14,794 bases of DNA. It comes from Bacteroidia bacterium. Its GTDB lineage: Bacteria; Bacteroidota; Bacteroidia; Cytophagales; Cyclobacteriaceae. Shown in pieces: positions 8,261 through 14,794 of this stretch. The DNA is taken from NCBI GenBank assembly GCA_012031955.1, contig JAAURZ010000007.1, positions 1 to 14,794 of the forward strand. Reading direction: 5' to 3'. The notes below the pieces were generated by a model that ran no database searches, had not been told where the DNA came from, and saw nothing but the letters and a program-made list of their open reading frames with translations. Within the stretch, counting starts at the first letter, position 1. Every line of letters starts with the position of its first letter. Both the position numbers and the translations under genes were made by a program.

Positions 8261-9017
8261 ATGCGCTATTTTTTTGAAGTGTCATATAATGGCAAGGACT
8301 ATGCGGGGTGGCAAAGCCAGGCAAACGCCGTGAGCGTGCAATCGGTGCTGGAAGATGGGCTCTCGAAAATTTTTCGCACAGCAATCAAAAATTGTAGGCA
8401 GCGGCAGAACAGACACCGGCGTGCACTGCTTGCAGCAGTTCTTTCACGCCGATATTGACAAGCAGGTGGACACTGCACGCATAACCGGGAAGTTGAACAG
8501 CTATTTCCCGCAGGGCATAGCCATATACAGCGTGCGGCCGGTGAAGGACGATGCGCACGCCCGGTTTTCCGCTGTTGAGCGATCGTATGAGTACCATATC
8601 ACCCGGCGCAAAGATCCATTTCTTCAGGGCCTTGCCCTGCACTATTTTAAAGAGGCGGATGTTCAAACCATGAATCAAGCCGCCGCGTTAATGGTTGGTG
8701 AGCATGATTTTGAATGCTTCAGCAAGGTGAAAACAGATGTAAATCACTTTCTTTGCGATGTGAAGCGTGCACAATGGACCGATAAAGATCATAAGCTGGT
8801 GTTTCATATTACTGCCAACAGGTTTTTGAGGGGAATGGTGAGAGCCGTAGTAGGCACGCTTCTCGAGGTAGGCGAGGGGAAAACTTCGATCAAGCAATTT
8901 CAGCAAATAATAGCAAGCCGGGACAGAGCCATGGCAGGAGCCAACGTGCCTCCTTACGGCCTCTATCTCGCGAGGGTAAAATACCCCGCGCATATTTTTC
9001 TGCCCGCGGGCCAGTAG
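8261..9017 (+). CDS. truA: tRNA pseudouridine synthase TruA, one frameshift
   Basis: Makes pseudouridine at positions 38-40 of tRNA anticodon stem-loops. Corrected length is 251 residues, normal for TruA. MRYFFEVSYNGKDYAGWQSQ opens the protein, the catalytic Asp51 sits in GSGRTDTGVHC, RSYEYHI and HDFECFSK follow, and NRFLRGMVRAVVGTLLEVG is the conserved C-terminal block. One extra A in the run at 8387-8391 separates RTAIK from VGSGRTD. The ATG at 8261 is preferred because it gives the family N-terminus. An in-frame ATG at 8237 would overlap the thiolase stop by 14 bp. Tight spacing to the thiolase (10 bp) and the ABC gene (20 bp) suggests one transcript. Confidence 0.95.
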
Positions 9018-9037
9018 CAAAGAACAACGAGACTTCA

Positions 9038-10810
9038 GTGGAGAAAGAGCAAATCAGTAGTGGTAACATCATAGACTTTAAGGTGCTGCGGCGCCTCATG
9101 CGCTTTGTAAAACCGTATAGGGGACGGTTTGTTTTGCTCATCTTCCTCACGTTTGCCATTGGTGTGCTCACACCGCTGCGCCCCTTGCTCGTGCAGTTCA
9201 CGCTCGACAGCGACGTGAGCGCCGGCAACTACCAGGGCATGGTCAACATGATCATCATCTTGCTGGTGCTGCTTGTAGTGCAGTCGGTGGCGCAATACGT
9301 GCACACCTATATGTCCGGGTGGTTGGGCCAACAAGTTATACGCGACATTCGCACCAAACTGTACGAGCACCTCATATCCTTACGACTTAAATTTTTTGAC
9401 AAGACACCCATCGGCCGGTTGGTAACAAGAACAATCTCAGACGTGGAGACGCTGGCCGATGTATTCAGCGAAGGCCTTGCCGCGATGGTGAGCGACCTGC
9501 TGCAGCTTGTCTTCATTCTTGCGGTAATGTTTTGGACCGACTGGCGATTGTCGTTGCTGAGTTTATCCACCATTCCGCTCTTGCTCATAAGTACGTACAT
9601 TTTCAAAGAGAAAATCAAAGTAGCCTTCAACGACGTGCGCAATGCCGTGGCTAACCTGAACACCTTCGTGCAGGAACACATTACCGGCATGAACGTGGTG
9701 CAAATTTTCGGGAGCGAGAAACGTGAATTCCAGAAGTTCACGGCCATCAACGAAGAACACAAGCAGGCCAACCTCAGGTCTGTGTTGTATTACTCCGTCT
9801 ATTATCCCGTGGCTGAAATCATTGCCGCAGCAGGCATTGGTCTGCTGGTTTGGTATGGCGCCAAGGGAATAATCAACCTGCAGGAAACGGGCATCACCAT
9901 TGGCAAGCTCATCGCGTTTATCATGTACATACAAATGTTCTTCAGGCCTATCCGTATGATTGCCGACCGGTACAATACGCTGCAGATGGGCATTGTGAGT
10001 TCATCGCGTATTATGAACCTGCTGGACGCCGACGAACACATTCAGCGCAACGGCACGCACAAACCCGATCAGCTACGCGGCGAAGTGAAGTTCGAGCGCG
10101 TGTGGTTTGCCTATAACGACGAAGAGTACGTGCTAAAAAATGTGAACCTCGACATCAAGGCAGGCGAGACGATCGCCCTGGTGGGAGCAACCGGTGCAGG
10201 CAAGTCGTCGATTATCAATTTGCTGAACCGCTTTTATGAAATCAACCGCGGGTCCATCCTGGTTGATGGAATTGATATTAAGGACTACGACCTGGGATAC
10301 CTGCGCGAAAACATCGGCGTGGTCTTACAAGACGTGTTTCTATTTTCCGACACCATCTTTAACAACATCACCCTCGGCAACCCGGATGTAACGGAGGAAA
10401 TGGTGTGGCACGCCGCCGACCTGGTAGGCGCCAAAAAGTTTATCGAGCGACTGCCCGGCAAGCTGGACTACAATGTGATGGAGCGCGGCGCCACACTATC
10501 GGTAGGTCAGCGCCAGTTGATTTCGTTTATCCGCGCCATGGTGTATAATCCCCACATCCTGGTACTGGATGAAGCCACATCGTCCGTCGACCACGAAACG
10601 GAAGAGATGATACAGGAAGCGATTGAGAAAATGATGGCGGGTCGCACAGCCATTGTGATCGCACACAGGCTTTCCACAATCCAAAAAGCAGACAAGATCA
10701 TCGTGCTGGACAAGGGCGAAATCAAGGAAACAGGAACCCACGAAAGCCTGCTGGCGCACGATGGATACTACGCGCAACTCCACAGAATGCAGTATAAGGA
10801 GTTTGTCTGA
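9038..10810 (+). CDS. ABC exporter half-transporter, type IV fold, deviant signature LSVGQ
   Basis: An inner-membrane ABC exporter subunit with fused membrane and ATPase domains (TMD-NBD), 590 residues with no frameshift. Membrane segments span ~30-310: FVLLIFLTFAIGVL, MIIILLVLLVVQSV, LLQLVFILAVMF, LSLLSLSTIPLLLI, IIAAAGIGLLVW and LIAFIMYIQMFF. The NBD has Walker A GATGAGKS (383-390), Q-loop Gln431, signature LSVGQ (487-491, deviating from LSGGQ), Walker B ILVLDE (507-512, catalytic Glu512 present) and H-loop His543. A good Walker B with a deviant signature is what the MdlB/YheH/LmrD-side subunit of a heterodimeric exporter shows. The likely partner is the minus-strand gene at 12349-14147. 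The start is GTG at 9038, which gives MEKEQISSGNIIDF. Substrate (drug, lipid or peptide) unknown. Confidence 0.93.
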   Translation: MEKEQISSGNIIDFKVLRRLMRFVKPYRGRFVLLIFLTFAIGVLTPLRPLLVQFTLDSDVSAGNYQGMVNMIIILLVLLVVQSVAQYVHTYMSGWLGQQVIRDIRTKLYEHLISLRLKFFDKTPIGRLVTRTISDVETLADVFSEGLAAMVSDLLQLVFILAVMFWTDWRLSLLSLSTIPLLLISTYIFKEKIKVAFNDVRNAVANLNTFVQEHITGMNVVQIFGSEKREFQKFTAINEEHKQANLRSVLYYSVYYPVAEIIAAAGIGLLVWYGAKGIINLQETGITIGKLIAFIMYIQMFFRPIRMIADRYNTLQMGIVSSSRIMNLLDADEHIQRNGTHKPDQLRGEVKFERVWFAYNDEEYVLKNVNLDIKAGETIALVGATGAGKSSIINLLNRFYEINRGSILVDGIDIKDYDLGYLRENIGVVLQDVFLFSDTIFNNITLGNPDVTEEMVWHAADLVGAKKFIERLPGKLDYNVMERGATLSVGQRQLISFIRAMVYNPHILVLDEATSSVDHETEEMIQEAIEKMMAGRTAIVIAHRLSTIQKADKIIVLDKGEIKETGTHESLLAHDGYYAQLHRMQYKEFV

Positions 10811-10864
10811 GGAATAATCAGGCGGTTGAATAAACGGTTGTCAGATCGGACAGTCTAAATGGCG

Positions 10865-10872
10865 TATATTTG
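10865..10872 (+). promoter_or_regulatory. Exact -7 box (TATATTTG) just before the first barrel gene
   Basis: Exact match to TAnnTTTG. The ATG at 10879 is only 6 nt after it, so transcription would start at or next to the start codon. A TTG at 10838-10840 lies 24 bp upstream, slightly far for a -33 element. The box separates the barrel genes from the ABC gene, which has no visible terminator. Confidence 0.5.
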
Positions 10873-10878
10873 TTTTTG

Positions 10879-11620
10879 ATGCGCCCTCATCAACTCTGCA
10901 CCGTAACGCTTCTTTGTTGCCTCGTTGCCTTTTCCTGCTTTGCGCAGAAAAAGAAGGCATCGGTGTACCACGGTGGTCGAACGATGTACACCAAGAAGCA
11001 GAGCGGAAAACCGTTTCGCATGAAACGGGATAAAGCCAGGATCGTCTGCCCCATTTTTGAAACAAGTCAGTATCCCTATCAAGGCATAGGCCTCAAGTTG
11101 GGTGATCCATTTGCTGTTACCTACAAGTACTACGTGAGCAAAACCCTGGGCATCGTGGCCGACTTCGGCAAGACTTCAAGCAGTTTGTACAATCGCTACT
11201 ACCGCGAAAAATTTACCGGCTACTACCAGGGCGATTCACTCACCGAACAACAAGCTACCGACGCCTATCTTACGCATAAAGTGAAGGCAGACTGGGTTGG
11301 CGACTTCCGGATTTTGTATCATGTTGATGCCAGTGCCATTTCGGCTGGACTGAAATTATACGCCGGCCTCGGTGCCGAACTGCGCAGCACCACCATTCAA
11401 TACGACTATCTTCACGACGACGGCTTCAACGAAAACACTTTCGATCGTTTTACCAAGTCGAGGATCACGTATGGCCCGCAGGCAACCGCCGGCATCGAGT
11501 ATTCATATTTCAAAATTCCGGTGTCGGCTGTTTATGGAAGTGGAATTCTTCCAGGACCTTGGTTTGGATCCGGGCTGGACACGCTTTGAGGGTGGCGTAG
11601 GGTTGCGCTACGTATTTTGA
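10879..11620 (+). CDS. Outer-membrane beta-barrel-type protein, paralog 1 (one frameshift)
   Basis: A predicted outer-membrane protein of unknown function, 246 residues when corrected. It has a signal peptide ending SCFAQ (~20), a basic linker (KKKASVYHGGRTMYTKKQSG), then alternating aromatic/hydrophobic strands from about residue 54. It ends GGVGLRYVF, an aromatic terminus of the kind the BAM complex recognises. GIGLKLGDPFAVTYKYYV matches SIGLRLGAPWGVTYKRGL of the next gene, and the C-terminal halves also align, so the two are paralogs. One extra base near 11530 shifts the frame after KIPVSA; the other frame gives FMEVEFFQDLGLDPGWTRF and the proper end. The ATG at 10879 is chosen because a TTG in the same frame at 10870 lies within the promoter box. 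Confidence 0.7.
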
Positions 11621-11772
11621 TCTGTTTGATATCGACGGTCTATCTGTAGAAGAAACACCAGGTGAAGCCCTGTGCCGGCAACATCCTTTCTAAGCGTGAA
11701 ATTTTTTTAGACCAACTTGTTCACTCAATTCAACTGATTGTCTTATTTGCGAAAGTTTTTTAAAACCCGCTT

Positions 11773-12361
11773 ATGAAACGAAACATTGTTATTACGCTCA
11801 TACTATTGTTGACGTGCCTGAGCTTTTATTCAACTGCACAGCAACAAACTCAATCAATCGGACTACGGCTTGGTGCGCCATGGGCGTTACCTACAAGCGG
11901 GGCCTTGCCGCCAATCGCGCAGTCGAATTCCTGGTGGGTCGCTCCCCAACAACTGGTCAAAATCTTATTACATCAACTCCTTCGATTCTTACTCCGATTT
12001 CGACAACAGAGAGTACATCGGTCACCGCGTGTACAGCACACTTTTTTTGCAGGCGCGTTACCTGCTGCAGTACGACATTCAGACCGACATAAGCGGCAAG
12101 CTCCGGTGGTACCTGGGCGGTGGCATAATGTTTAAAGGAAGCAAGGTTAGCTACCAGTACAGAGTGATTCAGGATCCCGTCGTATACTCCAGGCGCAAAA
12201 ACGATGTCGACCTTGGCGTGGAAGCACCCGTGGGCGTGGAGTACGATTTTGAAGGCGCGCCCTTCAACGTCTTTCTCGAATTAAGTCCGATGATCGAAAT
12301 TGCCGATCGCCCGGGCGCCTTTCGCGTGTTCATCGGCCTGGGCGGGCGCTACAGGTTCTGA
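11773..12361 (+). CDS. Outer-membrane beta-barrel-type protein, paralog 2 (two frameshifts)
   Basis: A predicted small outer-membrane barrel of 196 residues when corrected. It has a signal peptide with cleavage near YSTAQ, then strands such as AVEFLVGR, RVYSTLFLQARYLLQYDI and LRWYLGGGIMF, and it ends IGLGGRYRF. It is homologous to the preceding gene but about 50 residues shorter, mainly because it lacks the basic linker. One G is missing in the run at 11882-11884 (between GAPWG and VTYKRG), and one C in the run at 11944-11947 (between VGRSP and NNWSKS). The 152-base gap before it holds no terminator or exact -7 box that I can find. Its stop overlaps the 3' end of the convergent ABC gene by 13 bp. 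Function unknown. Confidence 0.68.
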
Positions 12362-14147
12362 GTATCTTCGGCGACTTCGTCGGTGGCCACCTGCTTTTCG
12401 TAGAGCTCTTTGTAAAAGCCACCCTTGCCGATAAGGTGCTCGTGCGTGCCTTCTTCTACCACACAACCATCTACCAGCACAATAATTCTGTTGGCAAGTT
12501 TTGCTGATGAGACACGGTGCGAATGATAATCGTTGTGCGTCCATTCATCACACGCTTCATGCTGTTAAGAATGTTGTTCTCCGTCTTGGTGTCTACCGCG
12601 GAGAGCGCATCGTCGAGTAGCAGTATTTCGGATCGCGGGCGATGGCACGCGCGATGGAGACGCGCTGCTTCTGACCGCCCGACAACGTGATGCCTCTTTC
12701 ACCCACGCGCGTGTTGAACCCAAGAGGGAACGACACAATGTTGTCATACACATCGGCGTCACGCGCGGCCTGCTTCACTCGCTCCTCTTCAGGCACCGTC
12801 ATGCCGAATGCGATGTTGTTGAAAATAGTGTCGGAAAAAGAAACACATCCTGCGGCACAAAACCGATCTGGCTGCGCAGTGAGTTAAGATTGTATTCCTT
12901 GATGGGATGCCGTCGATGCGTATCTCTCCGTCGCGGGCGTCGTAAAGCCTGCCGATCAGGTTCGATACCGTGCTTTTGCCTGAGCCGGTTGTACCGATGA
13001 TGGCAAGCGACTCGCCCGGGTTTACAGTAAATGATATGTCTTTGAGCGCCTTGATGCCGGTGTCCGGGTAAGTGAAGGTAACATGATCGAAATCGATCCT
13101 GCCATTCAACTCCCGTGTCACATCCCGTTCCGATACAATGCTGCTCCGGGTTTTCAAAAACTCGTTGACCCGTTTCTGCGAAGCCTCAGCTCGTTGCACC
13201 AGGCTGCTTGTCCAGCCCAGGGAAGCTACCGGCCAGGTGAGCATGTTCACATACATTATGAATTCGGCGATGTTTCCAAAAGTGAGGTTGCCGTTGATCA
13301 CCTCGGCGCTGCCCGCATATATGGTAAGAATCGTGCTCAGGCCGATAAGCCCCATGATGAGCGGAAAGAACAACGACTGCACGCGCGTCAGCTTCAGCGA
13401 CTGTGTCTTGTACGCGTTGCTCTCTATATCGAATTTCCGCATCGACTCGCGCTCGCGGTTAAATGACTTGAGCACGCGAATGCCACTGAACGCCTCCTGT
13501 GCAAACGTGGAAAGCCTGCTCTGACTCTTCTGAATTTGTTCAGAGCGTTTCTCCATCACGTTGTTCACGAAATAAATACTGAAAGAAAGAATCGGCAACG
13601 GACTTAAAGCGTACCAGGTAAGCGTGGCGTTGATGTGGAACATCAACGGTATGAGCATGAGAAACAGCGTAACGAGTTGGAGGCCGTACATGATAGCGGG
13701 TCCCAGGTACATGCGTACACGGCTCACGTCTTCCGAAATGCGATTCATCAGGTCGCCGGTGTTGTTGCGTCGGTAAAAGCTGAGTGGCAGCGACTGGTAG
13801 TGTTCGAAAATCTCGTTCTTCAAATCGAATTCTATCAGCCTCGACATCACAATAAGCGTCTGGCGCACGAAATACAAAAAGATACCCCGCAGAAATGCCA
13901 TGATCACAATCAAACCAGCGTAGATGACAACGCCGAAGGCAAACACGCTGAAGAAATTCTTTTCAACACGGAGACCCGACATCTGATTATACACCCGAAT
14001 GTTGTCTACCACGAGGTCGATCGCCTCGCGTACAATCTTGCCAGGTGCGATCTGGAATACGTTGCTGATTATGACAAACAAAGTACCCAATATCAGGTGC
14101 CATTTGTACTTAACCAGGTACTTGTTGAGATACTTAAGTTCTTTCAT
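12349..14147 (-). CDS. ABC exporter half-transporter with degenerate Walker B (DD), four frameshifts
   Basis: An inner-membrane TMD-NBD exporter subunit, about 600 residues when corrected. Membrane segments lie within ~15-320. FRAMES: the NBD shows Walker [10 protein letters not shown] (385-393), Q-loop Gln433, canonical LSGGQ (489-493), Walker B ILLLDD (509-514) with Asp514 where the catalytic Glu normally is, and H-loop His545. An Asp at that place with a perfect signature is the BmrC/YheI/TM287-like pattern, which complements the LSVGQ subunit at 9038-10810. Single bases are missing near 12905 (IDGIP/IKEYN), in the run at 12835-12839 (VFLF/SDTIF), near 12630 (RDP/EILLLDD) and near 12521 (TIII/SHRVSSA). 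The start is the ATG at 14147 ([11 protein letters not shown]); in-frame alternative TTG upstream lacks family support. It is convergent with the second barrel gene. Confidence 0.9.
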
Positions 14148-14269
14148 TCGCGGCTGGTGACGACGACACGCCAAAAAGTATTTTTTTCTTCAAAATCATA
14201 AGGCCGTCGTGCAGTTTCGTTCTACAAAATTTCGTCAATGGATGGATTAACGAAATATCCTTCCAATGG

Positions 14270-14301
14270 TTTATGCAAACGTTTGAATGTACCTAAATTT
14301 G
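14270..14301 (+). promoter_or_regulatory. Promoter for the dehydrogenase gene (TTTA-N20-TAAATTTG)
   Basis: An exact TAnnTTTG box at 14294-14301 with a TTTA (one mismatch to TTTG) 20 bp upstream. Transcription would start near 14308 and leave a leader of about 70 nt before the ATG at 14378. This is the best-spaced promoter in the window. The 230-base divergent gap otherwise shows only a one-mismatch minus-strand box (14225-14232) that could serve the ABC gene. Confidence 0.55.
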
Positions 14302-14377
14302 AGCATTCTTAAAGTCGCACACTCCGTTTTTTAAAAGGCGGCTTCAAAGTAACAAAAATCAAAACGCAAAAAATCGC

Positions 14378-14794
14378 ATGGAGTTAAAAGAACTCGAAAA
14401 AGTAGCAGGTGCCGGCGTGTTTGACGCACTTGAACAGATGGGTCATGAACAGGTGGTGATGTGTCACGATGAAGCTACCGGGTTGCGTGCCATCATTGGT
14501 ATTCATAACACGACATTGGGACCTGCGCTCGGCGGCACCAGGCTTTGGGCCTACGCCAGCGAGCAGGAAGCAATGACCGACGTGCTGCGCTTGTCGCGCG
14601 GCATGACATTTAAGGCGGCCATCAGCGGGCTGAACCTCGGCGGCGGCAAGGCCGTCGTGATGGTCGACGGCACCCACCAGAAATCGCCGGGCCTGCTCGA
14701 AGCATTCGGCCGCCTGGTCGACTCGCTGGAAGGCGCCTACATCACGGCCGAGGACGTCGGCGCGACTGTCGCCGACATGGAAGTCGTCGCGACG
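14378..14794 (+). CDS. Glu/Leu/Phe/Val dehydrogenase, leucine-dehydrogenase type (5' part only)
   Basis: An NAD-dependent amino-acid dehydrogenase, most like leucine or branched-chain dehydrogenases, oxidatively deaminating Leu/Val/Ile to 2-oxo acids in the cytoplasm. 139 of an expected ~350-365 residues are in the window, all in the N-terminal substrate domain. Motifs are ELEKVAGAGVFDALEQMGHE, IGIHNTTLGPALGGTRLW, SRGMTFKAAISGLNLGGGKAV (the Lys in GGGKAV is the catalytic one in this family) and YITAEDVG. The N-terminus is typical of Bacteroidota. From about codon 52 the third-position GC rises from about 47% to about 87%, and the later residues look less Bacteroidota-like, so the end of the window may be a chimeric join. 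The NAD-binding Rossmann half is off the window. Confidence 0.88.
   Translation, partial: MELKELEKVAGAGVFDALEQMGHEQVVMCHDEATGLRAIIGIHNTTLGPALGGTRLWAYASEQEAMTDVLRLSRGMTFKAAISGLNLGGGKAVVMVDGTHQKSPGLLEAFGRLVDSLEGAYITAEDVGATVADMEVVAT

Noticed and set aside
11637..11713. Distant inverted repeat GGTCTA / TAGACC between the barrel genes
   Set aside because: Only 6 bp with about 65 bp between arms and no T-run; likely chance.
12281..12802. Fragmented 3' end of the second exporter half as a pseudogene
   Set aside because: All NBD motifs, including signature, Walker B and H-loop, are intact once four single-base deletions are restored, so sequencing error is the simpler explanation.
14162..14232. Minus-strand promoter boxes for the second exporter half
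   Set aside because: The candidates either have an extra base in the box (TACTTTTTG) or one mismatch and no -33 element; not firm enough to list.
1..14794. tRNA, rRNA, CRISPR, insertion sequence, phage or defence genes
   Set aside because: No cloverleaf, repeat array, transposase, integrase or recognisable defence domain was found on either strand by reading; absence is not proven without covariance or profile searches.

Overview
The window looks like chromosomal DNA of a member of the Bacteroidota, most like Cytophagales and relatives. The reasons are promoter boxes of the TAnnTTTG type, few Shine-Dalgarno-like leaders, a DUF4293 membrane protein, a Skp/OmpH gene, a MORN-type (YwqK-like) secreted protein, and beta-barrel proteins ending in an aromatic residue. 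Base composition is about 50% GC until the last ~265 bases, where it jumps to about 67%. The sequence carries about 19 single-base frameshifts in 10 of 15 genes, many in homopolymers. In every case the protein stays recognisable on both sides. I read these as sequencing or assembly errors and annotate each gene as one unit.

Layout. Positions 1-1006 (minus) hold a sugar-phosphate isomerase with a SIS fold, whose last few codons lie off the window. It diverges from yraN (1037-1388). A Skp/OmpH periplasmic chaperone (1544-2089) follows. Next come a small lipoprotein (2196-2621) and a two-repeat NlpE-like exported protein (2630-3538), 8 bp apart. A MORN-repeat exported protein (3545-4376) and htpG (4482-6383) lie on the minus strand, separated by two tandem hairpin terminators and a promoter box. 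DUF4293 (6479-6943, minus) diverges from a thiolase (7055-8250). The thiolase is followed closely by truA (8261-9017) and an ABC exporter half (9038-10810), which may be one transcript. Two paralogous outer-membrane-type beta-barrel genes follow (10879-11620 and 11773-12361). A second ABC exporter half (12349-14147, minus) converges on them with overlapping 3' ends. A partial leucine-dehydrogenase-type gene begins at 14378 and runs off the end.

How the genes may work together. Much of the window concerns the envelope: Skp, lipoprotein, NlpE-like, MORN, the barrels and the two ABC halves. The two ABC halves have complementary motif defects, LSVGQ in one and Walker B ending in DD in the other. 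This is the signature of a heterodimeric exporter with one degenerate ATP site. The remainder is housekeeping: HtpG, TruA, thiolase, the isomerase and amino-acid dehydrogenase. No tRNA, rRNA, CRISPR, insertion sequence or phage gene was seen. I see no convincing novel defence or mobile system here. The points most worth following are the split ABC heterodimer around a barrel pair, the two-repeat NlpE-like protein, and the composition break inside the terminal dehydrogenase.
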